In this document: positions 45,466-53,270 of the stretch, in pieces
How positions within the stretch are numbered: position 1 is the stretch's first letter
How the letters are laid out: each line of letters begins with the position of its first letter
Source of the DNA: Terrabacter sp. MAHUQ-38
Lineage (GTDB): Bacteria > Actinomycetota > Actinomycetes > Actinomycetales > Dermatophilaceae
Reading direction: 5' to 3'
Length of the DNA stretch: 64,000 nt
Assembly: GCF_014518425.1 (NCBI RefSeq)
Contig: NZ_JACVCU010000003.1
Coordinates: 310,001 to 374,000, forward strand
The notes under the pieces: model-generated
Databases searched by the model: none
Seen by the model: the letters and a program-made list of their open reading frames with translations, nothing else
Told to the model about the DNA's origin: nothing
Made by a program: the position numbers and the translations under genes

Positions 45466-47055
45466 ATGACTGCTCAGACTCCCGCGTCGCCCTCGCCACG
45501 AGGAGCGGCGTTCGCCGCGCCCGGGCGGCGGCGCGTGCTCTCGGGCCTCGGGGGCGGAGCAACGGCGGCCCTCGCACACGCTGCCGCGGGGTCCGCGGCC
45601 ACTGCGGTAGCGGCGCCGGCGGCTGTTACGGCAACGACCGCGGACGATCCCGTCCTGCACCTCCTCCGGCGTGCGACGTTCGGGCCCACACCCGCACTGG
45701 TCGCCGAGGTCCGCACGATGGGGACGACCGCGTGGCTCGACGCGCAGCTCGCTCCGACGACCAAGGTGCCGGATGCAGACATGGACGCGCTCCTCACGCG
45801 GTGGCCGCGACTCGGCTGGAAGACGTGGCAGGTGCGCGAACGCCTCGCCCCCGGCGACACCTGGGCCGTCATGGACGACCTCCTCGAGGCCCACCTCGCC
45901 CGGGCGCTGTTCTCCCGACGCCAGGTGCTCGAGACCGCCGTCGACTTCTGGACCAACCACCTCGTCGTCCCCGTGCCGAGCAGTGAGGTGTGGGACAGCT
46001 CGCACCTGTTCCAGCGCGACGTGATCCGCCGACACGCGCTCGGCAAGTACTCCGACATGCTCATCGCCGCGGCACGTCACCCCTCCTTGCTCAAGGTGCT
46101 CGACAACGCCGACAGCACGAAGAAGGCACCCAACGAGAACTACGGGCGGGAGCTGCTCGAGCTGCACACCGTAGGCATCGGACAGTTCACCGAGGCGGAC
46201 GTGAAGATGTCGGCGCTCACGCTGACAGGGCTGAGCGTCGACTCCGAGTCGGGGCTCTTCTCCTACAAGCCGCAGCGCCGCTACGTCGGGGCCCTCCGAG
46301 TCATGGGCTGGAGCCACGCGAACACCAGCGCCGAGGGTGGCGAGTCCGTCGCCGGCGGCTACCTGAACTACCTGGCCAACCACCCGGCGACCGCAACCCG
46401 CATCGCGACGAAGCTCGCCACGCGGTTCGTGTCCGACGCTCCCCCAGCGACGCTCGTCAGCACCCTCGCGCAGGTGTACCTCGCCAACGCGACGGCGATC
46501 GCTCCGGTTCTGAGAGCCCTCTTCCTCTCGCCGGAGTTCGCGGCGTCCGCGGGGCTGAAGGTCCGCACGCCATACGAGGACGCCCTCGCCACGGTCCGCA
46601 TCCTCGGTCTGACGCCGCCACCGGTGACGACGTCCGGCGACAGCGACCTGCGCCACCTCGTGTGGACGCTCCACGGCCTCGGGCAGCCCCCGATGGGGTG
46701 GCCGGCGCCGAACGGCTACCCTGACGTCGCCGCAGCGTGGGGTGGCGCGACGAGCACCCTCAACCGCTGGAACTTCCACCTCGGGGTCGCGGGCAACTGG
46801 TCCCTGACATCGATGAAGCGGCCCGCGCTGTCCACCATGCTGCCCGCGACCCTGCCCGCCACGTACGGCGCCCTCGTCACGGCGCTCGCGAGCAAGCTGC
46901 TCGTCACGCTGACCACCGTGCAGCGCGACGCGATCTGCCGCTTCCTCGACCACGCGCCCACGGACGCCCTCACAGCGGGCTCGGCCGCCGTCACCTGGCG
47001 GCTGCCGTCCGTCGTCGCCCTCCTGCTCGACTCCCCGAACTTCGCGATCCGCTGA
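45466..47055 (+). CDS. DUF1800 domain protein, Tat-type signal
   Basis: 529 residues. The N-terminus has GRRRVLSGLGGGATAALAHAAAGSAATAVAAPAA, a twin-arginine-like signal ending in alanine-rich cleavage sites. The mature part is DUF1800: DDPVLHLLRRATFGPTPALVAEV, ETAVDFWTNHLVVPVPSSEVW, NENYGRELLELHTVG near 220, and PPMGWPAPNGYPDVAAAWGGATSTLNRWNF. DUF1800 proteins usually stand beside a DUF1501 partner, as here with an 8-base gap; their joint role is unknown (export of a cofactor-containing or polymer-binding protein is one idea). The promoter region is the 100 bases after the DUF805 terminator. Confidence 0.93.
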   Translation: MTAQTPASPSPRGAAFAAPGRRRVLSGLGGGATAALAHAAAGSAATAVAAPAAVTATTADDPVLHLLRRATFGPTPALVAEVRTMGTTAWLDAQLAPTTKVPDADMDALLTRWPRLGWKTWQVRERLAPGDTWAVMDDLLEAHLARALFSRRQVLETAVDFWTNHLVVPVPSSEVWDSSHLFQRDVIRRHALGKYSDMLIAAARHPSLLKVLDNADSTKKAPNENYGRELLELHTVGIGQFTEADVKMSALTLTGLSVDSESGLFSYKPQRRYVGALRVMGWSHANTSAEGGESVAGGYLNYLANHPATATRIATKLATRFVSDAPPATLVSTLAQVYLANATAIAPVLRALFLSPEFAASAGLKVRTPYEDALATVRILGLTPPPVTTSGDSDLRHLVWTLHGLGQPPMGWPAPNGYPDVAAAWGGATSTLNRWNFHLGVAGNWSLTSMKRPALSTMLPATLPATYGALVTALASKLLVTLTTVQRDAICRFLDHAPTDALTAGSAAVTWRLPSVVALLLDSPNFAIR

Positions 47056-47063
47056 GGACCACC

Positions 47064-48377
47064 ATGACCAGCACACCCACGAGGTCGACGCCCCAGCTGC
47101 AGGAGTGCGGCTGCCCGCAAGGACAGGCGCTCGCCTCCCAGGTCTCCCGCCGCACGCTGCTCGCCGGCGCCGGCGCGCTCGGGGCGCTCGGCGCCGTCGT
47201 CGGTGTCGCCGGGCCCAGCGCGGCGACACAGCTCGCGTTCGCCGGTACGGCATACACCGGAGACACCCTGATCATCCTCAGCCTTCGCGGGGGCTTCGAC
47301 GGACTGTCCGCGGTCGCTCCCGTCGGCGACCCGGCATACTTCACCGCTCGTCCCTCGATCGCCGTCCCGGCCTCACGGGCGATCAAGCTGGACAGCCTCT
47401 TCGGGCTGCACCCGGCGCTAGCGCCGCTCAAGGCGATCTGGGACCGCGGCGCGCTCGCAGCGGTCCACGCCGTGGGCCAGGTCAACCCGACGCGGTCGCA
47501 CTTCGAGGCGATGGCCACGATGGAGAACGCGGCACCCGGGTCGACGCTGCGCACCGGCTGGCTCGACCGGATGATCGGGCTGAGCGGGCCCGTCTCGACG
47601 TTCTCCGCCGCCGCGGTCGGCTCGTCCTCGACGCCGCCGTCGATGATCGGCCCCAACGCCGAGCTCGCGATCCGCACGGTCGACAGCTTCAAGCTCGCCG
47701 GCGCCGACACGGACGCCGAGCGGGCTCGCTGGTCGACCGCGCTGAACGCCATGTATGCCGGCACGTCGGCCACGCTCGCCGGACCGACCCAGGTGGCGCT
47801 CGGTGCGCTGACGACGATGACCCAGGTGAATGCCGCGGGCTACACGCCCGCGAACGGCGCCCTCTACCCCAAGGGTGCCGTCGGTGACTCGCTGCGTGAC
47901 CTGGCCCGGCTCATCAAGGCCCGGGTCGGGCTGCGCGCGGCCACGATCGACGTCGGCAACTGGGACATGCACACCAACCTCGGCGCGAGCGACTCCGGCT
48001 GGATGTTCCGTCAGCTGACCGAGCTCGGGCAGGCGCTCGCGGCGTTCGACCGGGACCTCGGCGCGCAGATGGGCGAGGTCACCCTCGTGACGCTCAGCGA
48101 GTTCGGGCGTCGCGTCGCCGAGAACGGCTCCGGCGGACTCGACCACGGGCACGGCAACGTCTCGCTCGTCATGGGCGGCGGCGTTCGCGGTGGACGCGTC
48201 TACGGGCAGTGGCCCGGCCTCGCCCCGGCGAACCTCGATGCCGGAGATCTCGCCGGCACGACGGACTACCGCACGATCCTCGCGGAGGCGCTCGAGCGGC
48301 GCGCGATGCTCCCGTCGACGACGGTCTTTCCCAACCTCAGCACCGACCGGCTCGGGATGTTCAACGCCAAGGTGTAG
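47064..48377 (+). CDS. DUF1501 domain protein, Tat-type signal
   Basis: 437 residues. VSRRTLLAGAGALGALGAVVGVAGPSAA is a clear twin-arginine signal. The mature protein has the sulfatase-like alkaline-phosphatase-superfamily DUF1501 fold: LIILSLRGGFDGLSAVAPVGDPAYFTARPSIAVP, FGLHPALAPLKAIWDRGALAAVHAVGQVNPTRSHFEAMATME near 130-165 (with the conserved SHF), and LVTLSEFGRRVAENGSGGLDHGHGNVSLVMGGGVRGGRVYGQWPGL near 350-395 (SEFGRR and DHGHG). Forms a two-gene unit with the DUF1800 gene; ATG behind CTGAGGA. Confidence 0.94.
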   Translation: MTSTPTRSTPQLQECGCPQGQALASQVSRRTLLAGAGALGALGAVVGVAGPSAATQLAFAGTAYTGDTLIILSLRGGFDGLSAVAPVGDPAYFTARPSIAVPASRAIKLDSLFGLHPALAPLKAIWDRGALAAVHAVGQVNPTRSHFEAMATMENAAPGSTLRTGWLDRMIGLSGPVSTFSAAAVGSSSTPPSMIGPNAELAIRTVDSFKLAGADTDAERARWSTALNAMYAGTSATLAGPTQVALGALTTMTQVNAAGYTPANGALYPKGAVGDSLRDLARLIKARVGLRAATIDVGNWDMHTNLGASDSGWMFRQLTELGQALAAFDRDLGAQMGEVTLVTLSEFGRRVAENGSGGLDHGHGNVSLVMGGGVRGGRVYGQWPGLAPANLDAGDLAGTTDYRTILAEALERRAMLPSTTVFPNLSTDRLGMFNAKV

Positions 48378-48389
48378 CTCCGGCCGCCC

Positions 48390-48417
48390 GGGCGGCGCGG
48401 ATGCCCACGCCGCCCGA
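48390..48417 (+). terminator. Terminator after the DUF1501 gene
   Basis: Arms CGGGCGGCG (48390-48398) and CGCCGCCCG (48409-48417), 10-base loop, 12 bases after the stop. Confidence 0.72.
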
Positions 48418-48456
48418 CCAGCCGGTCGGGACGACCTCAACCAGGCCCTTGCGTGA

Positions 48457-48837
48457 CTAGACGCATTCCGCGAAGTAGATGGCCACGTTCGTGATCCCGT
48501 GACAGCTCGGGCCGTTGAACTGTGCCAGCTCAGGGATCTCGTCATCGCGTCCGACGACGAAGGTCTGGAAGTCGACGGTTCCGTCTCCGTCGAAGTCGAA
48601 CCCGATGAGCCCGTGGAAGCCTGCGCCGGTGTCAGGGTCGATCAGTCCCTGGGAGATCCGGGTGGCCACGCCGGCGGTCGACCACTCGATGCCGCTGGGC
48701 CCGAGGAGGACCTGGATCCCTGCCTGCGACGGCTTGCTCGCGTTGACGCATTCGGTGGCGAGCGACGGTCCTGCGGCCAAGACGATCGCCGACGCGGCCG
48801 CGAGGCCGGCCAGGCCAAATCGAGTCGTGCCCTTCAT
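48457..48837 (-). CDS. Small secreted protein with an EF-hand-like loop
   Basis: 126 residues. A Sec signal (MKGTTRFGLAGLAAASAIVLAAGPSLAT, cleavage near LAT-E) precedes a short mature domain with three cysteines (ECVNAS, GPSCHG, AECV at the end). IGFDFDGDGTVDFQTFVVGRDDE is a DxDxDG calcium-binding loop like dockerin or EF-hand motifs. No family recognised. The ATG at 48837 follows GGAAGGAAGGG. It is convergent with the DUF1501 gene and divergent from the 637-residue secreted protein. Confidence 0.82.
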   Translation of the reverse strand: MKGTTRFGLAGLAAASAIVLAAGPSLATECVNASKPSQAGIQVLLGPSGIEWSTAGVATRISQGLIDPDTGAGFHGLIGFDFDGDGTVDFQTFVVGRDDEIPELAQFNGPSCHGITNVAIYFAECV

Positions 48838-49176
48838 GTTCCCTTCCTTCCTGTGGTTTGAGCGGCACGCCCTGGGCCGCCCATCTCACAAGAGTCGACC
48901 TGCGCCGTGGCCTGCGCAGCCGTTTGGTCGAAGAGACCGGCGCCTCGCCAGACGGGTCAGCGAGGCGCTCGCAATCATGAACTGTCAACTCGTGCAACTC
49001 ATCCCGTTTTGGGCGCAGCCGGGCCGAGTCGGTGCACTCGCTCCCCCCGCGTGCGCGCGTCGCGACGAACCGCGGATCGGATAACGCATGACAGCAACGT
49101 GGCGGAGTCCTACCTTGGGATCCGGGAGTGACACCAGGTCACCGTCGCCGTCCCGCTCTCTCTTCGTGGAGGCGTC
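48838..49176. other. Divergent promoter interval between two secreted-protein genes
   Basis: 339 bases without a gene. It must hold promoters in both directions; I see the two ribosome binding sites at the ends (GGAAGGAAGGG leftward, GGAGG rightward at 49167-49171) but no clear inverted repeat or known operator. Confidence 0.6.
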
Positions 49177-51090
49177 ATGGGCGTGCGGTGGTCGTTCAAG
49201 AAGTCCTTCGGCGGGACGGCTGTCGCCGTTCTCGCCCTGGCCGGGGGCGCGTTCGCCGTCGGTCCGCAGTCGGCGGTGGCGAGCGACTCCGGTGGCACCA
49301 CCCGCCAGATCAGCAGTAGCGGCACCACGAGCATCGGGGGCGTGCCCGGCGGCCCGGACGGCCTGGCCTTCCCCGAGATCCGTGGCACGGAGTCCGACGC
49401 GGGCACCGTCCCCTCGGACGTCACCATCACGAACCGTGCGGCGAGCCGCCCGGGTCGAAGCGGCTCGAGCGTCGCGAGCGCCGGGACGACGAAGTCGAAT
49501 GCTGAGCTCACAGGCGGCTTCGACGGGCTCGACCACCGGCAGCAGAGACTCGCCAACGGCGGCAACCAGTTCTCTCTCGAGCCGCCCGACCAGGGCCTGT
49601 GCGTTGGCAACGGCCGCGTGCTCGAGACCGTCAACGATGTACTGCGCGTCTACGACACGTCGGGCAACCCGCTCACCGGTGTCATCGACCTCAACACCTT
49701 CTACGGCTACGCCGCGGCGATCAACCGCACGACGGGCGCCCAGGGCCCCTTCGTCACCGACCCCAGCTGCATCTTCGACGCGGCGACGCAGCGCTGGTTT
49801 GTCACGGTGCTGACCCTCGACGTCGATGCCGACGGCGCCTTCACCGGCACGAACCACCTCGACACGGCCGTCAGCATGTCGTCCGACCCGACCGGCTCGT
49901 GGACCCTCTACCGGGTCGCCGTGCAGGACAACGGAACGGCCGGAACGCCCGACCACCACTGCGCGGGCGGCTTCTGCCTCGGCGACTACCCGCACATCGG
50001 GGCCGACGCCAGCGGCTTCTACATCACGACGAACGAGTACCCCTTCTTCGCCGACGGCTTCCACGGTGCACAGATCTACGCGTTCTCGAAGCAGGCGCTC
50101 GCGAGCGGTGCATCCACCGTGGCCGTCACGCAACTCGACACCGCAGGCCTCGATGCAGGTCACCCGGGCTTCACCGTGTGGCCTGCCGTCTCGTCGCCAG
50201 ACCAGTTCGCGACCTCTGCCGGAGGCACCGAGTACTTCCTCAGCTCGAACGCAGCGGAGGAGGCCGACGGCTCCGGCTCGTCGAACCAGCTGCTCGTCTG
50301 GGGCCTGACGAACACCGCCTCGCTCGCGTCGACCCCGTCGCTGCGGCTGAGCCACGTCACCCTCGCGGTGAACCCGTATGCCGTGCCACCGCGCTCGGCC
50401 CAGAAGGCCGGCCCGGTGCCGCTCGCGGAGTGCCTCAACGTGCCGAAGTGCGCGCGGCTCGTCCTCGGCGCCCCGGACCACCTCGCCCCCGAGGTGGAGT
50501 CCCCGCTCGACAGCAACGACACCCGCATGCAGCAGGTGACGTGGGCCAACGGCAAGCTGTGGGGGGCGCTCGACACCGCGCTCACTGTCGACGGCCACAA
50601 CCAGGCCGGTGTCGCGTGGTTCGTCGTGACGCCCGGCGTCACGGCCGCCGGCACGGTGACGGCGAAGCTGACCCTGAACGGCTACCTCGGGCTCGCGGGC
50701 AACAACGTCACCTACCCGGCCATCGGGGTCACGAGCAGCGGCCGCGGCGTCATGGCGTTCACGGTGGTCGGCGCCGACCACTACCCGAGCGCTGGTTACA
50801 CGACGATCGACGCAATCGCCGGCACGGCAGCCGTGCACATCGCACGCGAGGGTGTCGGTCCGCAGGACGGCTTCAGTGGCTACAAGGCGTTCGGCAACCC
50901 ACCGCGGCCGCGGTGGGGAGACTACGGCGCAGCAGCCGTTGACGGCACGACGGTCTGGACGGCCTCCGAGTACATCGCCCAGTCGTGCACGCTCGCGCAG
51001 TACCAGGCGGCCCCGTTCGGCTCGTGCGGCGGCACGCGAACGGCCCTGGCCAACTGGGGTACGCGGATCAGCCAGCTCAGCGTGAGGTAG
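49177..51090 (+). CDS. Large secreted protein of unknown family, possibly beta-propeller
   Basis: 637 residues. A signal peptide (KKSFGGTAVAVLALAGGAFAVGPQSAVAS) is followed by a Ser/Gly linker. The rest resembles uncharacterised secreted actinobacterial proteins: NQFSLEPPDQGLCVGNGRVLETVNDVLRVYDTSGNPLTGVIDLNTFYGY, DPSCIFDAATQRWFVTVLTLDVD, GDYPHIGADASGFYITTNEYPFF, TWANGKLWGALDTALTVDGHNQAGVAWFVVTPG and PRPRWGDYGAAAVDGTTVWTASEYIAQSC. Repeating aromatic/Gly strand patterns with D-x-x-x-RW-F-VT suggest a sialidase-like or other propeller, but no Asp-box consensus is seen. Substrate unknown. ATG behind GGAGG. Confidence 0.85.
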   Translation: MGVRWSFKKSFGGTAVAVLALAGGAFAVGPQSAVASDSGGTTRQISSSGTTSIGGVPGGPDGLAFPEIRGTESDAGTVPSDVTITNRAASRPGRSGSSVASAGTTKSNAELTGGFDGLDHRQQRLANGGNQFSLEPPDQGLCVGNGRVLETVNDVLRVYDTSGNPLTGVIDLNTFYGYAAAINRTTGAQGPFVTDPSCIFDAATQRWFVTVLTLDVDADGAFTGTNHLDTAVSMSSDPTGSWTLYRVAVQDNGTAGTPDHHCAGGFCLGDYPHIGADASGFYITTNEYPFFADGFHGAQIYAFSKQALASGASTVAVTQLDTAGLDAGHPGFTVWPAVSSPDQFATSAGGTEYFLSSNAAEEADGSGSSNQLLVWGLTNTASLASTPSLRLSHVTLAVNPYAVPPRSAQKAGPVPLAECLNVPKCARLVLGAPDHLAPEVESPLDSNDTRMQQVTWANGKLWGALDTALTVDGHNQAGVAWFVVTPGVTAAGTVTAKLTLNGYLGLAGNNVTYPAIGVTSSGRGVMAFTVVGADHYPSAGYTTIDAIAGTAAVHIAREGVGPQDGFSGYKAFGNPPRPRWGDYGAAAVDGTTVWTASEYIAQSCTLAQYQAAPFGSCGGTRTALANWGTRISQLSVR

Positions 51091-51108
51091 TCGACGACGC
51101 GAGAGCAC

Positions 51109-51144
51109 GATGGAGGTCACCCCACCAGCGGGGTGGCCTCCATC
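51109..51144 (+). terminator. Terminator after the 637-residue secreted protein
   Basis: Arms GATGGAGGTCACCCC (51109-51123) and GGGGTGGCCTCCATC (51130-51144) pair except for one G-U, with a 6-base loop. Confidence 0.82.
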
Positions 51145-51790
51145 TCGTCCTCCGAGGCGCGGATCTCGGACGTCGATCCTCCAACCAGTCTCCGAGCCCG
51201 CGAGCCGCGTTCAGGACGAGAGGTGGACCATGCCGCACAGTGAGGGCCTCGGGACTGTCACCCTTCACGCGGTTGGCGCCGCCCCGGTGGCGGTGTGCGC
51301 CTGCGACGTACAGAGACGACGATCATCGCCATTCCGCAGAGGCCGCGGATGCCGCCGAGGACCGTGGCTCCAACACCGATGCCGACACCGATCTCCCGCA
51401 ACGGATTCGAGCCATTCCGTCACCCACCAAGACGACCCAGAACTCGCCCCTTCCCGCGGCTCACGATCGGGATACCTGTCTGCCGAGCGGCCCAGACGCT
51501 GCAAGAGCTTCTCGATCATGTCCCCCCGGTAGCTCGCCGTGCACCCGGGAACGCCGACAGCGATCGCGGCCAAGACGCGCGCCCGCGGCGCGGGTGGCAG
51601 TCTGTCCTGATCCGTAGTCAGACGCACGCACTGGCCGCAGATGCCGCGCCCAATGGTGCCGGTGCCGGCCGTGCGCGAGACGGCCGCCTGGGTCCAGTAG
51701 CCTGTCTCCGTTGGCCGGCTCGGCAGGGTCTCGTTACAGCGTGGGTTACCGCGGCTGCAGCGAGGTCTCAGCGAGGTTCAGCCATGCCCC
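51145..51790. other. Gene-poor interval upstream of tRNA-Arg
   Basis: About 650 bases. No reading frame has convincing content. On the minus strand, MIEKLLQRLGRSADRYPDRE starts at 51528 behind GGGGGG and a hydrophobic stretch (IGVGIGVGATVLGGIRGLCG) occurs later in another frame, so this may be a small membrane protein broken by a frameshift. Base composition near 51.7 kb is slightly less GC-rich. Confidence 0.4.
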
Positions 51791-51866
51791 GCCCTCGTAG
51801 CTCAGGGGATAGAGCACCGCTCTCCTAAAGCGGGTGTCGCAAGTTCGAATCTTGCCGGGGGCACCA
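51791..51866 (+). tRNA. tRNA-Arg (anticodon CCT)
   Basis: 76-base cloverleaf with encoded CCA. Acceptor GCCCTCG pairs with CGGGGGC (one G-U); D arm TAGCTCAGGGGATAGAGCA; anticodon loop CTCCTAA gives CCT, reading AGG; T arm GCAAG-TTCGAAT-CTTGC. An integrase relic follows directly, as expected for an integration target. Confidence 0.95.
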
Positions 51867-51880
51867 CACGTTTTCGCAGG

Positions 51881-52157
51881 TCAGAGCGTGTTTTCGGTGC
51901 CGCCTTCCGCGGACAGCGGACGAACCGATCCCGGCCGGGTGCCCGTGGGGTTCCCGAGAGACTTGTTGACCCGATCGAGGGCCGCCCTGTCGGCGTCCGT
52001 CCCCATGAGGTGCCCGTACGTGTCGAGGGTGAGTTTCGCGGTCGAGTGACCGAGCCACGAGGACACGGTCTTGATGTCGACACCCGCCGCAATCCAGAGA
52101 CTGGCCGCCGTGTGGCGCAGGTCGTGGGGGCGGCGGTCGCAAAACGCTGCGAACCAT
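51881..52157 (-). pseudogene. Tyrosine integrase, C-terminal remnant
   Basis: About 90 residues in one frame read RRPHDLRHTAASLWIAAGVD, IKTVSSWLGHSTAKLTLDTY, then GHLMGTDADRAALDRVNKSL. This contains the R-H-x-x-R (RHDLRHT) and G-H-x-x-x-x-x-T-x-x-x-Y active-site segments of tyrosine recombinases. Immediately upstream the frame meets TGA and TAA stops near 52158, so the catalytic N-terminal portion is gone. The 3' end lies 14 bases from tRNA-Arg, the normal place for an integrase that targets this tRNA. Confidence 0.85.
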
Positions 52158-52534
52158 TATCATCCCCGGCTACCTTGTGCTCGGCGTCCCGGTCGGGGGC
52201 CTCGTGGAGGGGGTCACTTCCCGGGACGCCACCAGCAGCCACCACAGCGTTCGCGAGCTTCTGAGGCAGAGCGCGCCCGACTCCGATTCCGCACGCGCGA
52301 CGCCTGCCCGGGCGAGTGCCGTCCCGGCCACTTCCACCTGTGGCCGATGTCGCAGGAGTACGGATCTGCTAACCAATTCCTATGGAATCGTCGAATATCA
52401 GGGCCGACCCCTTCTTGCACGCTGAGACGCGCGGCCCACCCTCGGACGGGCTGCGCCGACGGCGGCCTGAGCCACGGGTGACAGGATTTCAGTGAGTCGC
52501 CAGACGACGGCGCCGCGAGTAGGAGGGATGGGCT
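52158..52534. other. Interval without a gene between integrase remnant and TetR
   Basis: About 380 bases. I find no intact reading frame with family content. The stretch 52370-52420 is noticeably A/T-rich for this genome and probably holds the promoter of the TetR gene. Confidence 0.5.
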
Positions 52535-53134
52535 GTGTCCGATGGCCGTGTGGTGAGGCCGCGACGTCGCGGCGAGATGCTGCGTGGCGCGATTCTTGAT
52601 GCGGCCTGGGTCGAGCTGCGGGAGCATGCCTGGGCGGGCTTCAGCATCGAGCGAGTTGCCGAGCGGGCCGGTACGGGCAAGGCCGCGATCTACAAGCGGT
52701 GGCCGAACAAGGCGACGCTGGTGCGTGAGGCGGCGGCGCGGATGGCCGTGCACAGTGGCTCGGAGTGGGTGTCGACCGGATCGCTCCGCGAGGACCTGAT
52801 TGCGTATCTCGACAGCTCGGCGCGCTTTGTGGCTGGTCCTTTCGGGGAGTCGATTCGCGGCCTCGTCAGCGAGCCGATGCTGCCACGCGGCGAAGAGCTC
52901 GGTGACCATGGGCTCAACGGGCCTACTGTTGGGATCGTGGACGCAATCGTGACGCGAGCTCGTGAGGACGGCAGCCTCGGGCCCCGCCAGCCGGAGCGCT
53001 CCGTCCTGCACTTGGGCAACGCGCTGGTCGACTATCACTACCTGCTGAGTGGACGCGCCCCCACGCTTGATCTGGTGACCGAGATCGTTGACGCCATCTG
53101 GCTGCCCGTCCTCCGAGCGGCCTGCCACAGCTGA
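52535..53134 (+). CDS. TetR/AcrR-family transcriptional regulator
   Basis: 199 residues. RRRGEMLRGAILDAAWVELREHAWAGFSIERVAERAGTGKAAIYKRWPNKATLVREAAARM is a complete TetR helix-turn-helix with the YxRxxxK signature; the ligand domain follows and ends DYHYLLSGRAPTLDLVTEIVDAIWLPVLRAAC. Starts at GTG 52535 behind AGGAGG (52521-52526). A perfect inverted repeat overlaps the promoter of the next gene, 48-70 bases downstream of this stop, so the regulator most likely represses that glycosidase. Confidence 0.9.
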   Translation: MSDGRVVRPRRRGEMLRGAILDAAWVELREHAWAGFSIERVAERAGTGKAAIYKRWPNKATLVREAAARMAVHSGSEWVSTGSLREDLIAYLDSSARFVAGPFGESIRGLVSEPMLPRGEELGDHGLNGPTVGIVDAIVTRAREDGSLGPRQPERSVLHLGNALVDYHYLLSGRAPTLDLVTEIVDAIWLPVLRAACHS

Positions 53135-53181
53135 CTGCAAGGACCGCGCCAAGGATCCTTGCCGCATGCCTCGACCAACAG

Positions 53182-53232
53182 ATAGAGAACGCAACGTTCT
53201 CTATTGACAGGGTGTGAGAGCCGCCCTACCGT
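53182..53232 (+). promoter_or_regulatory. Promoter of the GH39-like gene with embedded TetR-type operator
   Basis: The operator has 10-base perfect arms ATAGAGAACG (53182-53191) and CGTTCTCTAT (53195-53204) around CAA. The last base is the first of a consensus -35 TTGACA (53204-53209), followed after 17 bases by TACCGT (53227-53232) as a -10. Repressor bound to the palindrome would cover the -35. The gene's ATG is at 53271. Confidence 0.8.
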
Positions 53233-53270
53233 TCCCGGTGACCGCCTCGGGGACCGACGATGGAGCTCAC

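Noticed and set aside
51265-51528. Possible small membrane protein upstream of tRNA-Arg
   Set aside because: Good start and ribosome binding site, but the hydrophobic part is in another frame and no family is recognisable; listed only as a note in the interval.
52214-53194. 326-codon frame antisense to the TetR gene
   Set aside because: Opposite a clear TetR gene and without recognisable content.
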